Below the pieces are notes generated by a model. The model made no database searches. It saw nothing but the letters and a program-made list of their open reading frames with translations, and was not told the origin of the DNA. Positions 26,447 through 37,766 of a stretch of DNA of 64,000 nucleotides are shown one piece after another. The translations under genes were made by a program, and so were the position numbers. The stretch is from Trichoplax adhaerens (Eukaryota > Placozoa > Uniplacotomia > Trichoplacea > Trichoplacidae), in contig NW_002060946.1 of the NCBI RefSeq assembly GCF_000150275.1, forward strand, positions 5,970,667 through 6,034,666, given 5' to 3'. Numbering within the stretch: position 1 is the first letter of the stretch; every line of letters starts with the position of its first letter.

Positions 26447-29400
26447 GCGTGCTATACTTGAACCTTTAACGTGCAATTTATATATATGTTATACTGTACA
26501 CCAATCACCACTGGCTCACAGTATTATCCTTGATTTATAGCATTTTTTACTGAAGCTTCACTACAGGATCTGAGACATCGAATGCACATTATACAGTATG
26601 ATTGAATGAGTCTACTGTGATGGAGCACTTTTAGCGAAAAACTTCTCTCAAAGATGAAAAAAAGTTAGACTAATTATCCAAAAGTCTTCTTTCTCTGCTT
26701 ACAGAATAATAAGTGGGTAAAAATTAACCGACAGACAGCCCATGAAATATTTTATATTTTTTATTTTATCGCACCATGACAAGTACGACTGGTCAATTAA
26801 TAAAATTATTACTAAATTGTTTTTTTGAAAGGCGAGTAGCTGGAGATAATATAACTGGCTAGAAGAACCGTTCGAAATATGTCAATTTTCAATACCGGAG
26901 TCAGGAATTATCCTATAAATTTCTTACAGTTTAGGCGCACTTTCGTCATAATGAAACGGTACTATTTTAATAATAGTAATAATCATACAGATTTTAAAGA
27001 GATCGTATCATTGAAAGCATCATTTTCCGTTACAGCGGCACACCACGATGTATTAATAAGAAGCACGGGAAAAATAACTTTATACCGAAATACTAGAGAA
27101 AATGAGAGTCTGATGGTAACTATAAATACAACAAACAAATGACACATTGGGAAGAAACTTCTAGCTGAAAAGAAGAAATTATGCCATACCAATACAAAAA
27201 TAATTTAGTGCAGATAACTTATGGCATTTTTAAGAGCTAAAAGCTATAATAAGAGCGATTATTTTGAGAACGTCAAGCAGAGTTTGGTACAGTATCGAAA
27301 TACTTCGAATTCCCTCGACGATATGCAGCATTTTCGTAAACATTTGCTGGTATTACCGTATTTATTCTTAGTTAACAAATTTAGAAATACATGATATTAA
27401 ATTTTATAACCCTGTAAGACCGAGGTAGATTCTAATGAGTGTCCTAGAACCTACAACATTTGAATGATAGTAGTTTGGCCTCGGTAATACAATAAGGAAA
27501 TCATAAATTACTCGTATATAATATTTTTCTCGCAAATCAAAATACTGTGTTACACAAAATGGCCACTTTTTCATTTTTGAAATGACGTAAATCATAACCA
27601 ATATTTAGCAAAATATAGTACAGTAAATAAAATCTGACGTTAAAAAAATAATAATGACGGATTTCTTATAAAAATGTACACCGTCAGAATATAAGTACAG
27701 TAATCAATTTTGAATCATGTCAGATAAAGGCTGTGTAGGTAAGATCATCTGGTAATATTAACCGTTAATATTATACGTACACAGTACAAGGGAGAATTAG
27801 AACTACTCCCAACACCATCTTAAGTAACTTATGTATCTCTAAGTAGTTTTTCAACATTTGCATGTGCGGTATATTAAATTATTACTATGTATGTAATCTA
27901 TGATAGATCTCTACAGCAATTTTATACTTTATTCTATGTGGCAGCTACAAGAAGAAGCTTCTTGCTGCTAAAATACTTTAGTCATTTATGCACAATTTAG
28001 AGCCCGGTTAAGGGAATCGTTTAGTTACTGCGTGTTTACTATTTAACAAACAAGATCAAAATCAAATATTTGCCATTATACACATTAAATTTTTTGCCAT
28101 ATTACATGTTAATATATATAAATGACCTAAGGATACTTTTATAAATTGATTTTTATATTTACTACAATATTAGTCAAGTATTATTGAAGGAGTGGTCAAT
28201 ATTTATAGCTTTTATCTTGAATTCATAGATGCTTTTTATACCATTTTACAACCATTATATTTACATAATATTTGATACCGTATCTGTTACTCAATTAGCC
28301 ATCAATATACAATAGGATTACAAGAATGTATTTATTAAGCCAGATGTATTATCCAAAGAATCAAGATTAATATTTCCTGTTCGGTTAAGATATTTAAATT
28401 GTGGAATAAAATTTATAGATTATCCTATCTAGAAGAGGCATAGAAAACAAGAGGGACTATTGTTACTCTCTGTAATCTAAATCATCATCTGATTTTCTTA
28501 TTACACTTCTTTGCCTACACGTAGATTATATCTTCATGTATCCGTTTTAAAAAGCGATAATACTAATTGTGGACTCGTGCACAGAGTAATCGACAATAGA
28601 TACTGACTACTTTGTTATAATGTTATGAAAGATCTTACTCCCACTTTTGATCGCGGTTGTCGTCGATATATCATTCTGTTTATAAAGCTATACTAGGATG
28701 ATTATGTTGGACTACTTTACGGATTTGGTCAGGTAATTCTTCATGAATAAACTACATTAGTTAGTCAAGTTTATCTCTAAATAATTTAATTAATTAATCA
28801 TTTAACACTGCCAAAGTTCACAAATTGATAATGCTTATTGATAGGTGGATTATTTTTGAATATCGTTACACTGTCGCGTTAGATCCGTGTATCAGAACAG
28901 TGCAAGTCTATTTAGACAACAATAATCTATTAAATATATGTTGATGCTTACCGAGAAGAGTTTCTTAAATTAGCTATTGATAATTTTTTTCAATGAATAG
29001 TTGTTTAATTTTTATTCTTTCTTCCATTAAGTTGTGATCGATCCAAAACACCATCTGTATCCATAACTTTAACAGTAATGCGTTTTAAATCACTCATATT
29101 ATAACTCTATGAATTCGGTTTATCGTTGTGTTGATGCACAATTACTCAGCATGTGGCAATAACAAAGCGCATTGTTTATAGATGATCTATGTATACATAT
29201 ACGCGTATATTGCATTAGTCTGCATGAGGTCGACGTAGACGTATAATGAAATATAGCTTGCGATGTGCAAGCTATAGAATTGATCGTTGTAATCATCGCG
29301 ATTTTCAATTAACTCCTAGAATTTTATATGGGATTATAAACTGGTCCAGAAATAGTATAACCCAGACGTTATCGTTCAAGCTCCGTAAACTTGTCAGTCA

Positions 29401-30000
29401 TAGATATTTGATGATTTTCGTACTCAAACATTGCGGCGTGCTATAGAATGAGCCCATAACGAACACTTTAAGAATCAAATTTTAGCTAAAATTAAATAAA
29501 GAACCCTTCTGTTTACAGTCCCTTCAAATTTGTAAGTAAAAACTGATTATCATTTTTTTTAACGAAGAACTAATTAAGTGGTAACACTTGCATTTAAGAA
29601 ATCATAGCCTAGTATAAAACTTGCTTCTCTAAACAAGCTACTGTATAGTATTAATTAGGATGAAATGAATCATGTCACTTTTCAATGATTTCCATGTTAT
29701 ACTGGTATGACGCTCCTCATTAATGACCAGAAACGAAGAGATAATCAGTTTTAAAAACTGACCGTTATGTGCATACATGTAAAGAGATCTGTGTATCATG
29801 TACATATCTATATCGATAATTTAGGCGTTAATTACAGTTGGATGTTAGCAGAATGACTACACTGGTCTCAAAAGTGATTTTTTTATATTCACGCAGGTAT
29901 TTGAACCAAACAAGACAGTATCGATCAACATCCTAATCTACGATCTGAATCACTTTATTAAAGTTTGTACTTGACAGAAATACAATCATACCATATAATC
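26447..30000. other. AT-rich intergenic region upstream of the GPCR
   Basis: No gene could be assembled. Forward and reverse frames near 26879-27192 overlap each other and have no family features. Runs of A and T and short TA stretches dominate. The end of the region should contain the GPCR promoter and 5' UTR. Confidence 0.55.
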
Positions 30001-31128
30001 ATGGAGAATAATATAACTTCCATTGGTGATTTCAGAAATTATACCATATCTAATGAGAGCACACCAACTGTACAAATTTTTTCATTTGGTATCAAAAACA
30101 CAGCATTGATTGTAATTATTATTACAATGTACACCCTGGTTTTTATTCCTGGATTAATTGGTAATCTTTGCTTCTGCACAGTTGTTTTAGCTCGTAAGAA
30201 GGTTCGAACTGTAACTAACGTCTTGCTGTTTAACTTAGCTATTGCAGACTTGATTATTTTGTGTGTTAATTTGCCATTTACGGTTGTTGTTACTATAACT
30301 CACTTGTATCCATTCGGTTTAGTCATGTGTAAATTGCAAACTTTTTCACAAACTCTGTCAGTATTAGCAGAATCATTTACTATAGTTGCTATCAGTTATG
30401 ATCGATATCGGGCAATTGTGTATCCGTTAAAATCAAAGTTATCAATTAAGGCTGCAATGATAATTATAGCGTGTTCTTGGATAGCAGCAGGACCGTTTGC
30501 GATCGTATTACTGCAATTTACAACTATTGTGCCTCTAGGTACGATGGGTGATTTCTGTCGTGAAGTCTGGTATAGTGATAGTAGTAGACGAATATTCACA
30601 TTAATCATGTTTTCATCGTGTCTAATTGCACCTCTCATTATTAGCATATACTTTTATACCAGTATATCTATGTCCTTAATAAAATCCAAGAAGCTATTCA
30701 GGCTTGACAGCAAATCAAAAAGTATATTGCGCAGAAGACGTATTGCAGCTATCAAATGCGGTGTTGTTATGGGACTGTATTTCGTTTGTTGGTTGCCTGC
30801 CTATCTTTTCGCAATCTTAACCGATTACGGTTTTAATATGATCGAAGATGAAACAACGTACTCAATGGTTTATGCTACCATTAACTGGATAGGCTATATT
30901 AATTCTTGCTGTAATCCAATTGTCTATAGCTTCTTCAATGATTCATACCGAAATGCATTGTATAGTGTTTGTGGATGCAGCAAAGGTGTAGTAAGGGATT
31001 CGTCATTACACGAAACTTCAACGTCAAGTATAAAAAGAAATAAGATTCATAAACGAAAAACAATTACCACCTATCAAGCATCTAAAGGTCACGCAGTAAC
31101 ATCGATACAATACCTAAATAGCAGCTAA
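30001..31128 (+). CDS. Rhodopsin-class (class A) G-protein-coupled receptor, orphan, intronless
   Basis: A single exon encodes 375 residues with seven hydrophobic segments at about 36-62, 72-97, 109-131, 151-172, 197-222, 250-275 and 288-310. Class A signatures are all present: Asn55 in TM1, LAIAD with Asp83 in TM2, DRY at 134-136, CWLP at 263-266 and NPIVY at 305-309. Cys110 and Cys186 can form the extracellular disulfide. Three N-glycosylation sites (Asn4, Asn13, Asn18) precede TM1, and Cys324/Cys326 after the last helix could be palmitoylated. The third inner loop is basic. The overall look is that of peptide or amine-type receptors, but I cannot name a ligand. The frame is open further upstream only from TTG codons, so the ATG at 30001 is the likely start. 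An AATAAA at 31172-31177 may be the poly(A) signal. Confidence 0.95.
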   Translation: MENNITSIGDFRNYTISNESTPTVQIFSFGIKNTALIVIIITMYTLVFIPGLIGNLCFCTVVLARKKVRTVTNVLLFNLAIADLIILCVNLPFTVVVTITHLYPFGLVMCKLQTFSQTLSVLAESFTIVAISYDRYRAIVYPLKSKLSIKAAMIIIACSWIAAGPFAIVLLQFTTIVPLGTMGDFCREVWYSDSSRRIFTLIMFSSCLIAPLIISIYFYTSISMSLIKSKKLFRLDSKSKSILRRRRIAAIKCGVVMGLYFVCWLPAYLFAILTDYGFNMIEDETTYSMVYATINWIGYINSCCNPIVYSFFNDSYRNALYSVCGCSKGVVRDSSLHETSTSSIKRNKIHKRKTITTYQASKGHAVTSIQYLNSS

Positions 31129-32446
31129 AGTAAGTTTCGAAAGCTTTTGATATATTTGCCATAAGTTATGAAATAAAATTGTATATAAGTTAATTCAACA
31201 AGGCTTTTCACTTGATACCGGCTACTTTGCGCCAGATTAATTAGCTTTATTCAAAATGGATAATAATAACATTTGTAACAACTTTTTAATCAAAAAATTA
31301 AAATATTTTTAACCATAATCTCGAAACTTATGTTGTAACTGTTAAATAGCGAATGGATCTGCGTGAAATAAGTCTTCCAGTTGGAATTTTAGTATTATTA
31401 CTGTAAGCAAATATAACACTTCGTATGATAGATGCTTCGATAATTATAATGAAATCATTTATCCTGCAATCTTTGAATATTTGCTTCATCTAATTGTACT
31501 AAAAGAATTCAAACGATAAAGCAAACTTTGTTACGGTAGTAGCACTAACTATTTACAATGAAGTTGCGTTGAGTAGGTTAGCTAATTTTAAGATAATAAC
31601 TGGCATATATCAACAGCACTCACTATATTGAAATTATATAGTAGAATTATTTTCATTCACAGCCGTCTGCTGATCTACTATGATCTATATTCAATGCTGT
31701 AGAGAGAAATGTCGCGAAGAGTTATTGCAGCGGTTATCTAGTGTTACTGAAATAATTACCCACAAAAGAACTTAATATCACGTAATGCGTTTAGCTATAA
31801 AAAGTTCAGATTAAATGTTTTCAATGCAAAGTAGCTGGGTAATATGAAGCGATAACTTCAATTGACATATCATAAGAAATAGTGGTATTAGCTAACATCA
31901 AAGAACAGCGTGAGTGCATCTAGTATTAATTAATATATATTTAATAACATCATAATGTGTCCTACACAACAGCAATAAGAGTCGATTTAGAAAGGTGTCG
32001 TTATGACTCTCCTTCATGCCAAAATAATTTACAGTTATCACGATTATCTTAATTAGCAACTCATAATAGCAAAAATTAAATATGATCAGTTTATTACAAG
32101 GCAATAATTTATATTTATCAATTCTACGCAAATTTCCTATCCTAATTTATGCAGCTTTAATAATGTTATTGTACCAGAAACCATTGGCTTAGAAATAGCT
32201 AAATAATGTAGGCGTATATTCGCATACATTGAACGAATTGCATTCACTAACTCACGATTTATATGCCATTGAGACTCTTCCAGTTAAATTCAAAGCGAAC
32301 AAATAAAGTAATGAGGTTACCACCGAAATACTGTAAAATATAATTCTATGTACAGTTCTTTGACTTAAAATTTAAGAGTTTACTGTTACAGAAATTAAGA
32401 ATTGAAAGGAATTTATTTTCCTAAAAGCCATGCTTCTTTAACTACT
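31129..32446. other. Convergent intergenic region between the GPCR and BOLA1
   Basis: Both neighbours end here. Apart from the two probable poly(A) hexamers (31172-31177 forward; TTTATT at 32412-32417, which is AATAAA on the reverse strand) I see nothing specific. Confidence 0.55.
31172..31177 (+). terminator. Possible poly(A) signal AATAAA of the GPCR gene
   Basis: A canonical AATAAA hexamer lies 44 bases after the stop codon. Placement suits a short 3' UTR. AATAAA is frequent in such AT-rich DNA, so this is tentative. Confidence 0.4.
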
Positions 32447-33432
32447 TCATTTACCACTACCTCCCAAGCATGGAGGCGATTTTGTAATATGATGATTTGA
32501 ATCTTCCCACTGCTGAGACGTTTTCGCCTATGTAAAGTAATTATAGAAAGTTATCCGACATTTGAGATGCTTTTGCGGACAGTGTCAATAGTTGAAATAA
32601 TACTGTATCATATTGTACAAGGTCTATACTAAAGTACTGTCCGAAAATGAGTGTTCAATCAATCCTTTGTTAAACTTACATCTTGAACGTAGTTACAGTA
32701 TTAACTGTCCCCAGACTATCAACCAAATTACCGTATAGTAACAACGCACAGGTAGGTGTGCGGGAATTAGCTAGCTATAACTAAAATACATCCCTGTACA
32801 TTTCAATGAATAGTCGTCAACAAGTGAACCCTATCTTTACTCGGTAAATATAGAAGGAATACCTGAATACTTAGAGCATGAACCGATCCACTTAATTCCT
32901 CAGCCAAGAGTTCGTTAACCATTCGATGTCTCTATACCGATGAAGTATAACATAACGTTAATAACGTCTCATTTCTTACTTTCCAATATTACAAGGTAAA
33001 CATTGAAGTGATTCGGTAATAAGAATGCTCTTTGATTAAGCGCTATTTTTTAATGCTGTATCGTCTGTCAGTGACAGTAGCTGCAAACATCTCTGCGTAG
33101 CACGATTAACCCATGAGCAATACCAGATTTCAACGAATCTAATTTATTTATCGTGTACCTGGAGTAATGATTTGCCATTAAATAAATCGGAAACAATAAT
33201 GACTTTGAAATGGGTTTCCGAGCCTAGAATAAGCACAATCGATTAATTTCAAATTCAGCACTGGACATTAATGGGATATATACGCGTATATCATATTAAC
33301 TTAACATAAGTACTGAATGAACGGAATACCTTTGGGCACATTATGCATATTACTCTCGTTTATTACGTCTAGATGAATCGGTTTCAAACGCTCGCTTAAT
33401 TTATTGTGAATGCTTGTTTCTGTCAAACCCAT
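32447..33432 (-). CDS. BOLA1: BolA-family protein, BOLA1-like
   Basis: Four small reverse-strand exons, 33432-33330, 33223-33159, 32931-32863 and 32527-32447, join in frame to 105 residues. The order of motifs matches BOLA1: an N-terminal SIHNKLSERLKP helix, the GSETHFKVIIVSDLFNGKS beta core, RHRMVNELLAEEL with VHALSIQ, then AKTSQQWEDSNHH and a KSPPCLGG tail. The histidines used by BolA proteins with monothiol glutaredoxins to hold [2Fe-2S] clusters are kept (HF in the core, the RHR motif, VHAL). The family works in iron-sulfur cluster handling, in animals mainly in mitochondria. No obvious targeting peptide is visible; an upstream leader exon is possible because the ATG at 33432 lies just after an AG acceptor-like site. 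The last exon has a longer open frame in another phase, which is not the real one. Confidence 0.93.
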
Positions 33433-33990
33433 CTATATAGAGAGATATAAATACATACAGAAAAGGTTCAAGATATATAAACCTGTCTTGTCAAAAGCAG
33501 TGGGCTAGCTAACAATCATCGTTAACATACTGTTCATGTTTTCTACTTTTTCAATCAATCAAGTACAGTAAATTGCATATACAGTACTGTACAATTAATT
33601 AATTTAGTGCTGAACTGTATGATATATAGTGTAGACGTATGCAGAAATTTTAGTAACATCAGTTAAAATAAGCTCACATTACAAATAGAACGTGTTAATC
33701 TTTCTGGAGCTTGGCCAATGTTTGCTTTTGCTAGACGTTGAAATCCTCCGAGTAGTATGGAAGACATTGATTTACTGCACTACCTAAGAGGAGAAGAAGA
33801 ATTACGAGTATTGTACTATACTCTGTACTGTTATTAGTTAGGGATGACGTACTACAGTATATTGTACTGTACTATACAGTGCTTTACTGATGGCGAAGTA
33901 CTGTAGACTTGACGTGTACCGGACCAGACCGTAATCTACTGTATAATGTATATTCGCGTATTTCAGCGCTTTCAGTAACTCAGCCATTGC

Positions 33991-34120
33991 TCTAGTCCTA
34001 CTGTACTGTAGACTACTGTACAGTACTGTAAATGTACAGTACAATGCACAGTAGTAGAAAAAAAATACATGGACTGGAAACTCTCCTCGGACGGATGGAC
34101 CTTACATACCAGATAAGGCC
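33991..34120 (-). mobile_element. Dispersed non-coding element, inverted copy
   Basis: The reverse strand carries a block containing CATCCGTCCGAGGAGAGTTT and CCAGTCCATGTATTTTT, followed by GTAC palindromes. The same block occurs on the forward strand at about 34357, 46761 and 47004. No coding capacity is seen, so it resembles a short non-autonomous (MITE-like) element. Its ends are not precisely defined. Confidence 0.5.
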
Positions 34121-34356
34121 GAAATGTAGAAAAATAGTTACTCAGTATAGATCTTCGGTTTCTATTTACGAAATCTCTCTTATCAATTTGAATAACATTC
34201 ATGATCTAAATCGACTACTTTTAAGCAGAGTTTAGTAACAGGTAATGGAATGCAATGTAATATTACTGAATTGAAAAAAATCAGTCAGTTCAGAATCGAC
34301 TATCTGCATATTAAAGTAGTGTCATAATGAAGTGTTTGACACAATTTATTGATCAA

Positions 34357-34500
34357 ATAAGGCCCAATATCTGTCCGTCCAAAGGAGTTTCCGGTCCAGG
34401 TATTTTTCTAGTAGTCCATGCTCTAGTGTACTGTACTGTAGTGTACTGTATAGTACAGTATGTACAGTACACTGCGACTAGGCCAGACCATGAAAACCTT
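34357..34500 (+). mobile_element. Dispersed non-coding element, forward copy
   Basis: It reads ATCTGTCCGTCC, AAAGGAGTTTCCGGTCCAGG, then a GTAC-palindrome core, and ends near CTAGGCCAGACCATGAAAA. It is clearly related to the copies at 33991-34120 (inverted) and 47004-47170. Copies differ by many substitutions, so they look old. Confidence 0.55.
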
Positions 34501-34789
34501 TAACACCGGGATCATTATTACTGTACACTGTACAGTAATACTGTACTGTACAGTATACAACTGTAAGACCACGTAGCGAGTCCTGCGAAATGATTGAAAG
34601 TTGTTCAGCTCGAGTGTTGCCTTAAATTACGTCTTTCAATTTTGAAGAAATGTAGTTTAAATTTGGCTCCAATTCCATGCAGGCAGATCAGTACGACGTT
34701 GAGCAATTGGCTCTTAATATTTTTATTACTTTATATCGCAGTATTGAATAGTTGTATTTCTTTCAAGTTTCTAATATAAACTATCAGTT

Positions 34790-35460
34790 GCTGTTACATG
34801 TCGGTCGCTGCAACCGTCGTACTGTACAATTCACGTCGTAATACCGTGCCATTATACTGTACTGTACAGTACTGTAATACTGCACAGTACAGTACACTGT
34901 ACAGTACAGTACAGTGTACGGTACAGTATTGATTGATTGAAAATTGAATATACCGTACTGTACTGTACAGAAATTTCGGACTGCGACGTCACTGATACCA
35001 ATCATTGTTGTACTGTACACTGTACTGTACAGTACTGTACAGTACAATACCATGGACCAGTAAATTACATCTACAGTACAGTCCGGAACGGAACGGTACA
35101 GGACAGGTACTGTACAGTGCATTACTGTACTGTATTGTACTGTAGTTTTTACGCCACGCAAATTCCATACATAACATGATCAGAATTAATAATAATTAGC
35201 ATTTACTGTACTGTACTGTACTGTACAAGTGCAGTACGTACTGTACAGTACTGTACTGTATACTGTACTATACGTACCGTACAGTACAGTACAGTGTACA
35301 GTATAGTACTGTACTGTATTGTTGTAGTGTACAGTACAGTACTGTAAAGTCCAATACAAAAGAATAATGTACAGTACTGTACTGTATGCGGATTTACAGT
35401 ACTGGACTGTGCACCTGTCGATAGTTAGTACTGTACACTGTACACTGCACGAAACCGTTA
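34790..35460. repeat. Major GTAC-palindrome array
   Basis: Nearly continuous CTGTACAG, CAGTACTG, TGTACAGTAC and CGTACCGTAC words over about 670 bases, interrupted by short unique spacers. Overlapping open frames on both strands are by-products of this self-complementary composition. Confidence 0.9.
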
Positions 35461-36399
35461 AGCTAGGTTAAGCTGGCCGGTGGATCACTATTCAATTTAT
35501 TTACCTCAGGCTTACTCTACTGTAGAGATAAATCTAAAATTTGATAGTTCGGGAAAACTTGCTAATTTTATCTATACTTGTTATCTTTATGCCCGGCAAA
35601 CAGTACTTGGAATTGGTGTTGATCAACTTGATTTGCGCGAACATTTCAGTGCCTTCGGAAATTTTCAAGTATAGCAAGGTACGTGCTCTTATCACATTGC
35701 AAAGACTGTAAATTTAGAAAGTAGACATTAGCATCAGTGTACAGTATTACTACATACTACGCGGTATTCGACGAGCGTAGTCGAGCATGATTGAAATTTT
35801 GAACACGGGGAAAGGTTAGTTAACTTAATTAGATTGTGTACAAATATTATGACAGTTTGTGAGAGGAATTAAACACCTACTATATTAACATCGCATTTTT
35901 ATTTTTACACCTTCTGTTACGTTTCATGAAACTTACAACTTTAATGGTTGAGTTATTGCTATTTACAACACCTGCATATAGGATAAGCTATAAGTTGAAC
36001 ATGCATAGTGTGGTATTCACTGCTCAGCTCGTTGACTTGCCAGTTTATCTTGACTATTTTATTAAGCAGTGTACCGTACCGTACGTTCCTATTAATTATG
36101 ATCATTGTCGCATAGCTCTTCACTTATCGTGACTTGTATTAAATGCAATTTGTGACCAATGAGTGCACACTATACGCCAGTGTGCAAGCTGGCGATTATT
36201 TCATATCAATTTTAAGTTCAATTAAATTGGAATGGCACGTCATCTTCTCCCCAGGGTAACTAAAGTATTTTTCTAGATACTGTACTTTCGGCTTTTAGAT
36301 CTGAATCATTTGACCAGGTTCTATTTCCCGCTTGTTGAGATTTTCGAGAGTCATTCCAACACACTTACGATAGATAATGTCGCAACCATTTCAAATACG

Positions 36400-36541
36400 C
36401 ACCATTGTACGTACATTGTACTGTACGGTACATACAGTACTGTAGATCTGATCAACCTAATATACTGTACTGTATACTGTACGCTTAGCTGTTTAAGCAA
36501 TTTATCTCTGATATGGCATTGTGCCATACAGTACAGTACAT
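36400..36541. repeat. GTAC-palindrome cluster
   Basis: Words such as GTACGTACATTGTACTGTAC and ATACTGTACTGTATACTGTA are grouped here, with a short unique spacer before CAGTACAGTACATG. Confidence 0.75.
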
Positions 36542-37419
36542 GAAATTAAGGAATTGGTAAACAGCTTTCGATCGTAACATTCACTTTAACGAGGCTCATT
36601 TCGACCAGTGTAATAATTATAATAATTTATAGATAGAACATACATTGTATGTATAGAAGAATGCAAAACAGTACGGTCTACAAATAGCAAGAATGTTATT
36701 TTTGATGTTGCTATCGATCTTTGTTATCAGTTCAACGCAAGCGCTGACTGGAATTTTTTCTCCAATTCGTTAAATATTGTGTCAGCTTCACCAGTTCTGC
36801 TGGTGAAATCTTATCAATACATTGTAGTGTAGTAACCAGTTTTGAATTTTATCATCACTGCTATCAAGTGTAAATTTTTGTTTATTGACGCCATTTCTGG
36901 ATAGAATCAAAGTATGAACCCTACAGCCAATCGATTTTTGAAGTCCGGACATCATTATTATTATTATTTATTTTTATGATGAATGTGTCGGATGTAAGCG
37001 CTTATGGCTAGGAATGACTTTCTACTGCTGAAAAAAAAGGATACTGTCCATGAGTTAGTGTTGTGGCTTGACACCATACTATAGTCACTTGTAGAATGTC
37101 GAGTTCAGCGCGTTGAAGACTTGATGGTAGTGTAAAATGCGTACAGTACTGTACACAAGAGTACTACGGTGTGTGCTTACTGTTCTATGCTGTTCAGTGT
37201 CATACAGTAGCTGTAAATAGCGGAGGAAAGAAGATAGAATAGAAAGAATGTGTAACGATCAAAGCCCATTGTATTTGCTTGGCATTTGCAAATGCCAAAC
37301 ATTTTTGGTCTTTGTACTGTTTATACATGATACAATGTATGGAAGGGCGCTTCTGATCCACTTCGTTTTTTGTCATGCTTAATGACGTAATACAGTCTTT
37401 ATTGACACAGTGTTGTCTA

Positions 37420-37600
37420 CCATGATGCTGTACAGTACCATACGTACAGTACTGTACTCTACTGTATGTACTGTAGTGGAGTGTACTGTACTGTACAGTA
37501 CAGTATGCAAATTCCGATGGACTGTACTGTACAGTATACAGTCCTTTATACTGTAAGGTACAGCAGTACCATACTGTTCCTGGACAGTCTCCAAGTTCGC
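37420..37600. repeat. GTAC-palindrome cluster upstream of the coiled-coil gene
   Basis: Clustered CAGTACTGTACT, ACTGTACTGTACAGTACAGT and CTGTACAGTATACAG words lie about 170-350 bases upstream of the start codon of the next gene, so they could be in its promoter region. Any function is unknown. Confidence 0.75.
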
Positions 37601-37766
37601 TGTCAATAAGAAGGAATGTCCAATCGAGTTGAAATTCAAATCCAATTTTTTTCACTCCTATGCGGCGGCAATGTGCTGTTCTTTCCAAGCAAACGAAATG
37701 CTAAATTTTGACTCTATGCTGCTTATTTGGTATCTTCAGATCGCTTTAAAATAAAAAAAGCTGAAA

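Larger units (their letters stand above)
33433..37766. other. Repeat-rich intergenic region between BOLA1 and the coiled-coil gene
   Basis: This holds the largest concentration of GTAC-palindrome arrays in the window (see separate entries) and two copies of a dispersed element at 33991-34120 and 34357-34500. A forward frame at 35480-35674 has codon content like coding sequence but lacks a joining exon. The long frames at 34784-35179 and 37200-37688 are tyrosine/valine/cysteine-rich translations of the palindromes, not genes. Confidence 0.6.

Noticed and set aside
32420-32527. A terminal exon ending in EVVKEAWLLGK
   Set aside because: I first took this as a separate gene; the other frame of the same bases matches the BOLA1 C-terminus and joins in phase.
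37200-37688. 162-codon reverse frame
   Set aside because: It runs through a GTAC-palindrome cluster and contains the typical SPYCTVQYST-like nonsense; no family features.
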